Notes: generated by a model not told the origin, from the sequence alone. Numbered from the stretch's first letter, positions 1 through 11,850 are shown. The stretch is 64,000 bases of DNA from Schistosoma haematobium (GCF_000699445.3 NC_067196.1:87088364-87152363), one strand, 5' to 3'. A program made the numbers and translations.

Positions 1-284
1 TTCTACTTATTATTATTATTATTAGACTAAACGTATAAAACTATATTTTTCGGTAAATTATTTGTTCTAGAAGCTTTCGATCTGCCAATAGGTATTGGTC
101 TTATTACTATAAATTGAAAGATATATTCACATTTATTAAATCAATAATCAAAATGATTACAAATTCATTAAAGAGATCAATCACTTGGTCGATAGCATTC
201 GATCTGTACTAATAAGAACTTGACACACATGACATTCATCATAACCCAGTGATCAATCAATTGTGATTACATTTCAGTCCCACA

Positions 285-470
285 AGAAGTCGGTCGCGGC
301 CCAGATAGCTCAGTGGTAACGTCTCTAAATGTGAAGCTTAGTGACACGGGATTGAATCTTTCGGGGAGTACCAGTTCCCTCAAGATTACAGGTACACCTT
401 ACTGACGAGTACTAAGTAGCACGAAACCCGCGTTCACGGTTTCCTGTCGAATACCTCCAACCACCATATA
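285..470 (+). repeat. tRNA-like/hammerhead SINE, SMalpha-related type
   Basis: A tRNA-like module at about 298-370 has an A-box-like segment (TAGCTCAGTGGTAACG) and a B-box-like segment (GGGATTGAATCTTT). About 30 bases later a hammerhead core follows: CTGACGA at 402-408 and GAAA at 423-426. Stem II is only partly paired and stem I is poor, so the ribozyme is probably dead. The tRNA-like head differs from the two other tRNA/hammerhead types in the window, so this may be a third subfamily. Confidence 0.6.
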
Positions 471-544
471 ATATCACCTTTTTCTATATATTTTCAATAG
501 TTCTATAGATTATCATTTAATGGTTTAGAAAAATGAAAATGAAA

Positions 545-983
545 AATAATTTAATAGTTGAGTTCATGAGTCAGTTGGATTTAGACTACCATAGAAAACC
601 TGGGAGCCATTTCATGACTGGTTTCAAGAGGTACATCCTAAAGTTTTAGTGGAAAGCAGTGACCAGTAGAGTTCAACTAGATCTGTTATGAGATAATAAC
701 TCACTGAAGACATTAGTAAACGTTGGCTCAATTTCGTTGAATGATTGAAGTTAAACATTAACATCGTTTGATGCCAGCTCAGTAGTCTAGAGGTTGAGCA
801 TTCACGCACGAGACCAATATATCCTGAGTTCAAATCTCTCGAGACCAAGTCGTGAATGGGTACTGCTAAGGATGAAACGACCTTCCACTGTTTTCAGGTT
901 TTTCATGGTGGTCTAGCTTTAATTGACTCATGAATTCAACTATTAAAATTACTACAATATTCACAAAAGCAACCCCTTTCTAA
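545..983 (+). repeat. Fold-back tRNA/hammerhead repeat, sense copy
   Basis: The left terminal inverted repeat (about 545-606) matches the reverse complement of 880-950. The tRNA-like module is at about 770-845 and the CACAAAAGCAACCCC terminus near 970. The hammerhead region (about 865-890) has lost its core. The body from 'ACTGGTTTCAAGAGG' (617) on is the long-form middle segment seen also at 11490, 21205, 22350, 26490 and 30315. Confidence 0.75.
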
Positions 984-1953
984 GAATTAAAACTAAATTG
1001 ATACTTTTATATAGTTTATATTTGATTAAAGTATTTCAACTCGGCGCCCTCATATTTCACTTTTTTTCTCTTTTATTTTAAAACGAGCTTCAACATTCAT
1101 GATATGGTAATCTAAACTTTACTTCATTTCATTGTTTGTATATGTAAATTCATGATTATAGAAACGTTCCTCTTCTTCTTTATAATCAACAATATTTACT
1201 TTACAATTGCGGTATTCCTAATGTATAGGACTATTAGTTTTATGAAAACATCTAGTTAAAATGTTGTGAAAATAATAATAGTAGTGTAGTGGACAGAACA
1301 TGGGTTGGGACAATCGAATTATATCTAGCACAGAATAACAGAGTTATTTGGTAAAATAGAAAAACCATACTATAATACTTAATTTGCAAAATGTTCAATC
1401 ATTGTCTCGAACTTCATTGTTCTTGCATTTCCATACTAATTGCTTTCTATTCCCGCTCTTCCTTTCTTGATCTTCCGCCATCTTCTGCTGCCAGACATTC
1501 TATTCCTGACTCGCGTCATATACTACTTATATCAATATAAGTAGTACGCATCACAGTAGTAATGATAATGATAATAGTAATCATAATAATAATAGTAATA
1601 GTAGTCATAGCAACTATTTGATAGAATATGTCAGAATCGTTGATTATTTTTTTAAAATAAAATTCTCCTCTTTTTCCTCTTTTCATAGTGAATGAATATA
1701 AATTATTAGATAGTGTGTCATTGTTTATTTGTATAAAGTACAATTTAAACATAATTTTTATATTATATGAATTGGTTTATAGCGCCTGATTCATTTTAGT
1801 AATAGTAGAAACCTTCCCTACCACCCACCCACCCAAAAAAAACACACAACAACAATTGATAGTATAGTACAACCCCCCACCTCGAAAAAACATTTGATAT
1901 TACCATAACTTATCAAAATATTAAATATGAGAAAAAAACAAGGTTTATTTCAT
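961..1953. other. Gene-free AT-rich interval
   Basis: No supported gene. It holds an imperfect ATA/ATG-rich low-complexity tract at 1555-1610 and a C/A-rich tract at 1815-1890. The small open frame across the ATA-rich tract is low complexity. Confidence 0.5.
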
Positions 1954-2418
1954 TATCAGAATGGATTTTGTGGAGATTTTTTTAGAAATTTCACTAGTTG
2001 AAATCATGAGACAATTAAAGCTAGACCACCATGGAAAACCTGGAAGCACTAGACGGCCGTTTTGTCCTAGTATGGGACTCCTCAGCAGTGCGCATCAACG
2101 ATCTTGCCCCTTGCGATATTCAAACCCAAAACCTACTGGTTTCGCGCGCGAGCACTTAACCACTAGACCACTGAAGACAATGGTGTACGGTGGCGCGACT
2201 TCGTGGATTGGTTGAAGTTAGACATAAACACCGTTGGATGCCGGCTCAGTGGTCTAGTGGCTAAGTGCTCGCGCGCGAAACCAGTAGGTTTTGGGTTTGA
2301 ATATCGCAAGGGGCAAGATCGTTGATGCGCACTGCTGAGGAGTCCCATACTAGGACGAAGCGGCCGTCCAGTGCTTCGAGGTTTCCTATGGTAGTCTAGC
2401 TTCAGTTGACTCATGTTT
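1954..2418. repeat. Fold-back tRNA/hammerhead repeat, near-perfect palindrome
   Basis: It starts with TATCAG and the GGATTTTGTGGAG terminus. The left arm (about 1998-2175) and right arm (about 2225-2412) are inverted copies carrying the whole tRNA-like plus hammerhead module. Over the roughly 95 bases spanning the tRNA-like part the arms differ at only about one position and share variants not seen in other copies. Each arm has its own core lesion: the right arm reads GAAG where GAAA is expected, the left arm (minus strand) reads CAAAA instead of CGAAA. Confidence 0.85.
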
Positions 2419-2594
2419 ATCTCATTGTATATTGAGTTTGAGGATATTCTGTTTGGATTACGTATTATTATTAAAAGTTTTGAGTTAAATTTTGGATGAA
2501 ATATGTATTGTCAAATGGATTATGATTGTGATTTGAAGAGGAATGATGATTTCAGTTGATCATTATTAACTTGATTAGGTGATTAAATTTTTTT

Positions 2595-3320
2595 TTAGAG
2601 ACAGTTAGCTATATATGGGTTTCGATAATACAATAAAAAGACGAAGTTTATTAGAATTATGTGATATATTTGCATAATACATTTCGAACGATCTGATTTG
2701 ATGTCAATCTTATGACTCGTCTCAATCAAATGTTTCGCAATAGAGGATGATGTCTGTCTATCCTGTGATCTTATTTCACCATTGGAATCCTTTTCTTTCT
2801 GCAACCATTTTGGTATGTGTCTACCCACCCAAAACTGCAAATCACGGTTGCTCCTCCCTATGTACGTGTTACCACACATACATGTAAATTGATGGGATGT
2901 GACACAATCGCTTTCGTGTTGTTTGGGCTTTTGGTGAAACATAGACTTTGTCTTTTTGATAATGACAAGTTGGGCTGCATAAAATGTCCGGTTGATAGTT
3001 AATTTAAGTCTCCGTTTCAACATGAAACTATTTGTGTTGCCTGTGAATGGTAACGTAATATAAACTCGCTTTTTGGGTGCCAGAAGAGTCATAGATCTAG
3101 TAGTATTGCAAACCTTCCAGCGGTTTATGAATTTCAAAGAATAACCATTATTCATTCAAGTATCCGTCAAGAGCTTCGTCTGTACTTCAATAGTATCACT
3201 AGTACAAATACGATTGATTCTATTGAATAAGCTCTTTATTAAACCGCATTTGTAATGAATAGGGCAGTGGCTATGAAAATTAAGATATTGCCTTGTCCAT
3301 GTTGGCTTTTTATATATAGC
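2595..3320 (-). mobile_element. Penelope-like element fragment with GIY-YIG endonuclease
   Basis: The - strand reads a Penelope-type RT C terminus (TWTRQYLNFHSHCP, then GLIKSLFNR) upstream of the frame at 3155-2595. That frame continues with PKKRVYITLPFTGN and the GIY-YIG region CMCGNTYIGRSNRDLQ, with H-I-P-K-W-L and S-S-I-A-K-H-L-I-E-T-S-H following as in Penelope endonucleases. An in-frame stop near 3156 and 5' truncation show it is dead. No catalytic RT palm (YVDD) is present in this copy. Confidence 0.85.
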
Positions 3321-3940
3321 ACGTTGGATGGATTATTACAAAATCTACTTATTAAATTATTTCCAAAAAGAAATTATTCTTTGAATGTTTGAGTGAAATT
3401 CGAGATCTTTTGATGAGTTTGAGATTTCTAGGGAATTCTAATGAATTCATCTACTTGAATATAATGAAATGATAAAGAGGTGAGTTTCTTGTAGATTCAT
3501 TAACCGAACTCAATGTGTTTATTTAATAAAGATTAATACTATTATGTAATGATACCATATCCTCTTATTTATGTAACACGATAAAATCCTGGACATATTT
3601 CATTCGCTGTAACTATAGTTACTGAATGATTAAAATTCCTATACGTTATTTCCAGTTGTTTGACATTTAATGAGTTATTTTAAAATTAGCAACATCTTCA
3701 CACAGAAAGTAATAGCTTCCAGTCATATTTAAAATCATATTCATTAATCATAATGATAAAAGATTTGATAAATGATAATTATCAGTGCTCCAGTTTTAAT
3801 GATGAAAGAATGTTTGAATAGTTTTGATGAAATTAGTACATTTCAATGAATATAGGTATATAGAATACTTCTTGATTTACAATTACATCATTACATTTTT
3901 ATACATATTGTTATGTAACATTTCGGAACTAATGAAAGAC
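3321..3940. other. Gene-free AT-rich interval
   Basis: No gene, RNA or recognised repeat seen. Confidence 0.4.
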
Positions 3941-4456
3941 TGCCCCCAAATGCCCTGGTACGGTCGAGGGTAGGGAGAGTCCACTCTCCCTCTTGAAATG
4001 CTCTCACATGGCCACATGTATACAACCACTGCCAGATAAATCTTGTTCATTGCCTTCTCGCGGCATTTCTGTTGTTTACGAAATCGAGAGGACAAAAAGC
4101 GAATGTCCGGCGCTTTAACCGGGTTACTAGATATAAAGGATCCATCTAGGGGAGTTGGAAAACCCTGATTCCAAACCAATGGTGCACATGGGCCTCAGTA
4201 TTCTGAAGGAATAAATGGCGTATTGTTGGTCACTGACTACCATGGGACTGCATCTTCTGACGTTGCTACACTACCTTGTGGATCAGAGCTTTAAGTCAAA
4301 GGCTCAGCGTGTGGCACCCTAAGAAAATCACCTGTTTCGGTTTGGGCACCCGCGTAGTATCCCAGCCCTCACACAAATCGAATGATTTATGTATCGCATA
4401 TCTATTCGATGCCTCTTTGTACCAATATTTATATGTTCAAATAAATAAATAAATGA
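3940..4456 (+). mobile_element. About 0.5-kb retroposon with (AAAT)n tail, copy 1
   Basis: It runs from GCCCCCAAATGCCCTGG to an (AAAT)4 tail at about 4438-4456. The same two ends are found in copies on the opposite strand at 4608-5135 and 33595-34080, so these are likely full-length units of a non-autonomous family. I see no convincing tRNA-like head. The - strand is open for 98 codons but reads nothing recognised. Confidence 0.7.
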
Positions 4457-4607
4457 AAGACTATGTATTATAACTACTGGTGAAAATAAATGTTTTCTAA
4501 AGTAAAATTGATTGCTATATCTTTATACAGCTCATCTAAGGAAATAATAGAAATTTATTATCTCATTTGTGCAAATATATAACAATTGCTTCTCATTCAA
4601 GGAATGT

Positions 4608-5135
4608 ATTTATTTATTTATTATTTGGGCGCATAAATATTGATACAAAGGGGAACCGAATACATATGTGCCACATAAGTCACTTATTTGTGTGTAGGTT
4701 GTGATACTTCCCGAGTGCACAAACCGAAACAGGTACTTTTCTTAAGGAGCCACGGCTGAAGCGTTCGATCCAAAGGTCTGATCCACAATGTAGTAGAGCA
4801 ACGTAAGGAGATGCAGTACCATGGCAACTGATGACCAGCAATAGGTTCGTACGCCATTTGTTCCCTCAGGACACTGGAGCCCAATGCACCATTGGTTTAG
4901 AATCAGGGTTTTCCAACTCCCCTAGAAGGATCCTCCATATCCACCAACCCGGTTAACTCACCGGACATTCACTTTTTGTCCTCTCAATTTCGTAAGTAAC
5001 ACCCTCACTACGAGAAGGAGGTGGGTAGAACTTTCTCTAACAGCGGCTTTATACGCGAGGCCATATGAGAGTATTTCGAGAGGGAGAGCTGACTCTTCAT
5101 ACCCTCAACCGTACCAGGGAATTCGGGGGCAAAGA
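4608..5135 (-). mobile_element. About 0.5-kb retroposon with (AAAT)n tail, copy 2 (inverted)
   Basis: It is an inverted copy of 3940-4456: its ATTT-repeat tail is at about 4608-4622 and its GCCCCC-type end at about 5130 (read on the - strand). The tails of the two copies face each other across about 150 bases. Confidence 0.7.
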
Positions 5136-5689
5136 ATGTATGCTTAAAACGTTTTTGTTAAATATGAATCCATTACCATTCATATAACTAATTTAAAGAT
5201 TAAATTAGTACTATGATGTTTATTTGTGAAAAATCAATTCTGTTTATTTTATACAACCTGATCCATTGATAAATATAAGGAGCGAGCAACAACAACAAGG
5301 TTTGCAGAATAAAATAATATTCTCTTACCCCATTTCCAGTGTAGTTGACCTTTTATTTTTATATATGAATGTTCTTAACAAGTATATAGTGTGTAATCAG
5401 ATTGTTCGAAATGTATTGCGCTAATATATCATCACATAGTTCTGATAATCTTCATCTTCTTATTACATTATCAAAACTATGTGAACATCAATCAGATTAA
5501 GTAAGAGATGAATATCAGAGAACAAAAGAATAATTAAACAATCAAAAGATTAGTGATAAGGTTGAAAAAATGGATCAAAATTATTGAAAGTTATTAGACA
5601 AACATTCAATCATCTTGGTAGGGAAAGGCTAATCAAACTGTACTTCTCTACAGATAGGTCAGATAGGAGACGTTTGATAACGATCATCT
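5136..5689. other. Gene-free AT-rich interval
   Basis: No gene recognised. The last 100 bases may be the decayed 3' end of the Penelope element that follows. Confidence 0.4.
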
Positions 5690-6640
5690 TTACAACACGG
5701 TGTATTTTGTGTATTTTATGTCTGTTGATTATTTTGAATGCATCACTTACATTCACTTCATGTCTATTATTCAAAAGATGTTTGGCAATTGCGCTTGTGA
5801 AGACTTTAAACTCATACAGCTGTCGGTTCCTATGAATGTGTTTCGTAAACAGTGTAGAGACTCTCCTAGGTGTCCTTCATATATACTTGCTACCTCAAGT
5901 ACATATATATTCATAGATACAGTTGAAAATGACCTCGAAAGTGTTTATCTACCCTTGAATGATATAAGGAACATATGGTGCTGTGTAGTGAAACCAGTTG
6001 AACAGAATGGAAGTTTTTTTCATTGCCAGCTTGACGTTCCTATCGATTCTTCCTGAAACCTCATCTCCGTTGAATGGAAGGCGAATGAAGACGGATTTCT
6101 CTCCAATAATTGATTGTTTATTATCCTTTAGATATTCTTCATATTTCGTATTAAATTTCCTCGTGTATTCATCTTGTATGAGATGCTTTTACAGACTGGT
6201 CAATTCCTTATTTATCTCGCCATTTGAGCATGATATCCTAGCTCTATTGTAGAACGTTTTGACTAGACACCTTCTGTAAGTGATAGGACAAAAGATGTTG
6301 AAGTTCAAATACTCCCCAGTTCATGTTTCATTCCTACCTTTCTTAAAACTTCCATTGTTTTTCTGTCTTACACTAAGATCTAAAATTTTAATTGGATTTC
6401 TTTTTCAAATTCCATTGTAAAAGTTACGTTGGGATAGTTGTTGAAGTGATTAGGTGACTGAGAAGCGTGGCCCATAATATCACAGATAATCAATGTATCA
6501 TCCACATATCTGGAGTAGTGTGTTTTGTTCTGGTTTTCGTGTTTTGGGTACGTATGTTTTAGGATAGCCGTAAGGATAACGGCCGAGACATATGCCTTAA
6601 TTGTTTCATTTAAAATTAGGTAGCTATATTTAGTTAACAT
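5690..6640 (-). mobile_element. Penelope-like element, RT palm to GIY-YIG, frameshifted
   Basis: On the - strand the RT motif RYVDDTLIICD lies near 6474-6510. It is followed in shifted frames by WTGEYLNFNIFCP, then GEKSVFIRLPFNGDEVSGRI (around 6030-6100) and a decayed GIY-YIG segment ending in S-A-I-A-K-H-L-L-N-N-R-H-E-V. Several stops and frameshifts break it. The order RT then GIY-YIG is diagnostic of canonical Penelope-like elements. Confidence 0.82.
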
Positions 6641-6712
6641 TATGTATCATTGTATATCTGCCAATCAATCTAGAAATATGATGATAGTTATTATATTTAA
6701 ACTAACTATACC

Positions 6713-7834
6713 TCATGAGATTCACTTGTTGACATGGAATATGCCGATGACATAGTTCTATTTGGTGAAGACGCTGGCAAAATGCAGAGTCTTCTGACCA
6801 CTCTAAGCAACAATGCAAGCATGTTCGGGATGCGATTCTCCCCCTCGAAATGTAAAATGTTGCTTCAGGATTGGGTTGCATCGACACCCGAACTAATGAT
6901 AGGGAGTGAGGTAATTGAGTGTTTCGACCGATTCACTTACCTTGGGAGTCTCATCAGCCCTTGTGGTCTGGTGTGTGACGAAATCTCAGCACGGATACAG
7001 AAGGCTCGACTAGCTTTTGCCGACTTGCTTCATTTATGGCGTATGCGCGATATCCGTCTATCAACCAGAGGACGTGTTTACTGCTCAGCAGTTCGTTCCG
7101 TCCTACTTTATGGCAGTGAAACGTGGCTGGTAAGAGTAGGGGATATTCGTAGGTTACTAGTATTTGATCATAGGTGTCTTCGAAGCATTGCTTTTATATC
7201 CTTAGACCATCGAGTAAGTAACGCAGTTGTTAGGAAACGGGTATTAGGTAAGGATGGCAAATCAATTAATGAAGTGGTGAGACTTAATCAGTTGAGATGG
7301 CTGGGACACATGTTATATGTGCCCAACTATCGACTGCGCCGATGTGCGATGTTCAGTGGTGTAGGAGTAGGTTGGAAGAAAGCTAGGGGAGGTCAGACCA
7401 AAACATGGCACAAGTCCATGAAGTCAATGACAAGTGGACAGAGTGAGCCATGTTGGTAGGTGTAGACTACGTGGTTGGGGACCGCGAGATGATAGCAACC
7501 GATGGTTAGAGACCCTGAATGACATGGCTCAAAATCGTTTGGAATAGCGTAGGTGCATCCGCTCATTGTGTTCTCCCAAATTCTAATCTTCTGAATTCTT
7601 CATGTTCCTTTCTTTTTTCTCTTTCCAAATTTATTTCACTGTATTATACTCCTTGAATAACATCTTCAAACCCTAATTTTTCTGATTACAGCTTATAATT
7701 TTACTACATCTAGCACTACGAGATTTGAATCGACCACTGCATCTCTGTGCTAATGTGGTGTGGCAACTCGAACTGATGTAGATACGTACGAAGTTTTACG
7801 TTGTTACTGACTGACTGACTGACTGAACTATATT
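6713..7834 (+). mobile_element. LINE 3' half (ACTG-tailed family), copy A
   Basis: 5'-truncated inside the RT. The frame 6734-7459 starts at EYADDIVLFGEDAGKMQ (RT catalytic YADD) and runs through SLISPCGLVCDEISARIQKA, VLLYGSETW and a Q-L-R-W-L-G-H block. The frame is cut at 7457-7459 by a small shift; the expected tail (GWGPRD...WLETL) continues in another frame. The 3' UTR ends in (ACTG)5 near 7811-7833. It belongs to the same family as 16895-17525, 29100-29272, 49818-53683 and 57590-57890. Confidence 0.88.
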
Positions 7835-8156
7835 TCAAAAAACAAGGTGTGTTGAACATTATTGCTGTTGTCGTTGGGTTGGTGTTTTTATTGATAACAT
7901 CAGAAAGAACAGAAAATAGAGTATTACCGCCCATATCAAAGAAACATTTTTTTAAAAAATTATCCTTAAATATTTTTTTATTTTTAAAGATTTTACATTT
8001 CATTAACTATAAGAGTTTGCAAATATTACAGTTCTTCTATAGAATAGGAACAAAAGAGTTCCAATGTAAGGTTTTAATACAGTAATTTAATACAAATTTA
8101 AGATTAAACTAGTATGGTTATATATACATTCGTTTAAATAAAGAGTAAACATATTT

Positions 8157-8230
8157 ACTTACGCCTGCTACTCCCAATGAAGCGTAGGCCACCAACCAAC
8201 ATTCTCCAACCTACTCTGTCCTGGGTCTTT
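8157..8230 (-). mobile_element. RTE-clade LINE, very short 3' end
   Basis: Only about 70 bases of the RTE 3' terminus (the part reading ...WRMLVGGLRFIGSSR on the - strand) precede a second, longer copy that begins after the TTAC array. The two share orientation, so two 3' ends lie in tandem. Confidence 0.75.
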
Positions 8231-8262
8231 CTTACTTACTTACTTACTTACTTACTTACGCC
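8226..8262 (+). repeat. (TTAC)n microsatellite, RTE tail
   Basis: About nine TTAC units form the 3' tail (GTAA on the element strand) of the RTE fragment at 8263-8690. Confidence 0.85.
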
Positions 8263-8690
8263 TGTTACTCCCAATGGAGCAAAGGCCGCTGACCAGCATT
8301 CTCCAACCCACTCTGTCCTGGGCCTTCTTTTCTAGTTCCCTCCAATTCTTGTTCATTTTTTCTCATGTCTATTTCCATTTCTCGGCGTAATGTGTTCTTT
8401 CTAGTTCTATCCAATTGTTGTTCATTCTTCTCATGTTTGTCTACATTTCTCGGTGTGATGTGTTCTTTGGTCTTCCTTTTCTCCTCCTTTGGCCTTGAAG
8501 ATTCCATGTGAGGGCTTGCCTTGTGACGCAGTTGTGTGATATCCTCAATATGTGTCCTATCCACTTCCAGTGCTTCTTCCTGATTTCTTCCTCCTTTGGA
8601 ATCTGGTTTTTTCTCTTCCATAGTAGGTTGTTGCTGATAATGTCTGGTCAACGGATCCGAAGTATTTTGCATAGGCAACTGTTAATAAAT
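8263..8690 (-). mobile_element. RTE-clade LINE 3' fragment
   Basis: The - strand carries the degenerate C-terminal part of the RTE polyprotein, including [12 protein letters not shown] and the [13 protein letters not shown] end. A roughly 60-base internal segment appears twice (compare 8395-8470 with 8325-8395). 5'-truncated and frameshifted. Confidence 0.8.
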
Positions 8691-9239
8691 AATAATAATA
8701 TATTGCAACTAACCTAATTACTTAGAAACCAGTATAAAGTTATGTAATTCACCATGTTGGAAGTCAGTCGGTAATAGAACAATACATTGTGATGTAAACT
8801 TTTATTCTTAAACTTAAAGTTCTGATAAATAAATATGCGAACTACGCACCACAAGTTTGTATTTAGTTTAACATAAGACTAATTCTCTTGTTTAGCTAAC
8901 TGATTTGAATCTATTGTATGAAAGCTTCAAATAAGTTCTTATATTGAAATTAATCATATATTACTATTACAACTTCTAAGGTTTTGCAGGACTTAGTTAG
9001 TTGCGTTAGATTGAGATGAGAGTCTATTGGCTGAGACGTTTCGGTTAGTAAATCATTGACAAGTTCTACTTTTTTTTCTTTTAGAGTTTTCCTTGAAGGC
9101 ATTGATGCCATAATTACCTATGCTTGTTATGCAATTTGACGCATATAGATATTTGTCTAACATCTTAATACATCAATTATTTACTGACCGAGCCTGCATA
9201 GGTTATTTTAGCTTATGAATAGACCAATCTATTTATTTC
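8691..9239. other. Gene-free interval
   Basis: No supported gene or repeat. AT-rich. Confidence 0.4.
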
Positions 9240-9660
9240 TCTCAAGCCATATTTTTACCCTGTCACTTATTCGCTTATTAACCTTGACTGTTTTTTATAT
9301 GATCGTACATGTGTTAATTACCTACCCTATTCATTATTTGTCTGTAACTTATTTTTGTCTGGATATAAATATTGAGTAATTTTTGATTAAATTGAGTTGG
9401 CTCATTTACCATCTCCGATCCGTTTCGCTTCTCTTTCTCCTCTTTGCTTTCTTCACTGCCTTTCTCCGGTCGTCTGTCCAGATCAACAATTGTATGAAAT
9501 ATACGTATTCAGAAATCCATTATCATATTTGACTTTTTTAATTCCATTATTCACTAACTCAATTTAAGTCGATAATTAAATAGAAGGCTTGGCAATGTGT
9601 ATATTTCGATTGCAATCTTCATACAATCCAAACGGAGTAAGATAAACGGTCACAAAAGTG
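9240..9660 (+). repeat. Unclassified interspersed repeat, copy 1 (candidate solo LTR)
   Basis: It matches 34460-34870 along its length: shared blocks include CTGACTGTTTTT, GTAACTTATTTTTGT, a TATAAA-type box, CGTCTAGATCAACGATTG-like text and TTCACTAAC. A TATA-like box in mid-element and the absence of any coding part suggest a solo LTR, but I could not define TG...CA ends. Confidence 0.5.
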
Positions 9661-10124
9661 GTAAACCCGACGATAACATCATCGTCTAATCTAATTGGCG
9701 TCAAAAACAGGTGACAATAAAAATCTTTAAATATTGAAATCCTGGTTACAAACATAGAAATTGGAGCCAAATTTAAGACATGAGGACAGGCTTTAAGAAG
9801 TCTACTTGTATATGATGAAATATAAACAAGAATTTTCTGTGGAATAACCTACCGCTTTTTCAAAGAAAGTAGAATATTTTCAGACTTTTGAATTAAATCA
9901 AAGTATGCCGCTGGATTTATCTCCAGATAGAATGTACTACGATTGTCTTACCGGAAATCGTTTACACTTTCAAAAATCCTTATCGTCCAATAATGTGATA
10001 AGGTACAAGTTTTAATGGAATTTTCTTCCAGTCTAAGTTAATTATTTTATATTAAACGAAAATGTATCTTGGTCATCATCTGAACAACAATTTTTGACTA
10101 GTGGTAACAATTTTTGTAATAATA
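9661..10124. other. Gene-free interval
   Basis: Nothing recognised. Confidence 0.4.
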
Positions 10125-10275
10125 ATTTGATGGAGTACCCATAGAATATAACTTCAAATGAAAATCTCGCGGATGGGATCGTGGATGTGCTCTGTTGACG
10201 AGTTCCACAGTGGGACGAAACGCCTGTCCAGTGCCTTCATGTTTTTCATGGTAGTCTAACATCAATCGGTTCATG
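10125..10275 (+). repeat. Fold-back tRNA/hammerhead repeat, 3' part, CGGTTCATG-type end
   Basis: It contains the end of the B-box region, a hammerhead-like segment (UUGACGAG instead of CUGANGAG, GAAAC intact) and the terminal ACATCAATCGGTTCATGATC variant shared with 22985, 35455, 38165 and 59930. The core change at the first C predicts loss of cleavage. Confidence 0.7.
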
Positions 10276-10384
10276 ATCTCAATCAAAAAGAAAAGAAATT
10301 TATTTTGTTGTATATTTAATGTGAAAATATTCAGTGTTATGGACATTTGGTTCCCCCCTCTCGATAATTTTAAACACTGCAAGA

Positions 10385-10507
10385 ATAATTTAACAGTTGA
10401 ATTTATGAGTCAGTTGAAGCTAGACCACTATGGAAAACTCGAAAGCACTGGACGACCGTTTCGTCCTAGTATGGGACACTTCAGCAGTGCCCATTCACAA
10501 TCCTGAC
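10385..10507 (-). repeat. Fold-back tRNA/hammerhead repeat, 3' part
   Basis: Antisense fragment ending inside the hammerhead region. The core reads CUGAAGU rather than CUGANGA on the - strand. Confidence 0.7.
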
Positions 10508-11487
10508 TACAAGAATAACAACATTTACAGAATAAAATAAACTGCATGTATCGTTTAAAATTTTCCCATTAGTTGTCAAGGGTGCAAAAGTCATGAGAAA
10601 TTGTATGATTCATAAAAATATATTTAGTATTCCTTACTAGTTAAACCTTCATCTCTATTTCATTCTATGAAGTATGACAATAACACTATTATTCTGTTTA
10701 AGTTCGAGTAATGTTTACTACTCATGAGTAAACAAGAAACACTATAAATTGATCTTATTCTTTAAACTTTATTGTTAATTAATTATTCGATATTCGGTTT
10801 CATTTGACTCTTTAGATAGCAGAAAGTATTTATCTAATAAATTACATAAACTAAAGTTATTTCCATTGCAAATGAAAGGTTTCTTAAGACATAATTAATA
10901 GGTAGTTCACTATTCTTTCTTATTTTGTTAGCTTTAAGTAGGTTGTTTGATTCATAATATTTATACTAGTTACTTTTACATTGTTACACATGATTTGTTC
11001 TCTCAGTTCTTAGTTATACGATAAAGATGTCAAGAACTACTGTAATAAAATCTCAATGTCCTGTAAACATATTTGACATTATCAACTGAATTCATCAAGA
11101 TAATCGGATAGACAGTTCATCTTATTGTGAGAAACATAAAGAGAACACAACTGTGACACTATACGTAATACAATCCAATAACAACAAATTATACAACCAG
11201 TTCATGTTGACATCAATAAGTTTGTAATTTGAACTTTGAGTTGAGATAAATCTAATTTATAGGGTTGGAAAACCTAAATTAATTGTAGAAAAAAGAAACA
11301 TTTTAGATGGTATCCAAATTATAATTATAATAAACTGACAAATGTTTATTCATAAAAACGTTTATAATTAGACAAACCCTAACCCATAACCACTACACTC
11401 ACCATACGTGCTTTTTGGACAATAAATTCATTCATGATTTGAGTGAAAACTCAACAATCTCAACAACCACATACTGATAATTATCAC
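10508..11487. other. Gene-free AT-rich interval
   Basis: About 1 kb without an open frame over 60 codons and without a recognised repeat. Confidence 0.5.
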
Positions 11488-11850
11488 ATGCTCACTAGTG
11501 ACTGGCTTCAAGAGGTATATCCCAAGATTCCAGTGAGAAGCTATGACTAGTGGAGTTCAACCGTGTCGAATGTCAGGCAATTACTCACTGAGGACAATGG
11601 AGAACGGTCGCGCAATGTCATGGATCGGTTGGAGTTAGACATTAACACCGATGGATGCCGGTTCAGTGGTCTAGAGTTTAAGCGTTCGCGAGCGCAACTA
11701 AATGTACTGAGTCCGAATCCCCTGTTCGGGATCGTAGATGCACACTACTCAGAAGTGCCATACTAGAACGAAACTGTCGTTCAGAGCTTCCAGGTTTTCA
11801 ATGGTTGCCTAACACTGATCCATTCATCATCTCAGTCAAATCCATGAGGC
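11488..11850 (+). repeat. Fold-back tRNA/hammerhead repeat, long-form middle plus tRNA module
   Basis: It begins in the middle segment (ACTGGCTTCAAGAGGTATAT), then the tRNA-like module (A box near 11670, B-box-like GTCCGAATCCC near 11712) and a mutated hammerhead (CUCAGAAG). Confidence 0.75.

Noticed and set aside
2163..2414. Frames on both strands reading RPSMGLLSSAHQRSCP and similar, recurring across the window
   Set aside because: They are translations of the fold-back tRNA/hammerhead repeat. The text repeats because the DNA repeats, and the two strands mirror each other.
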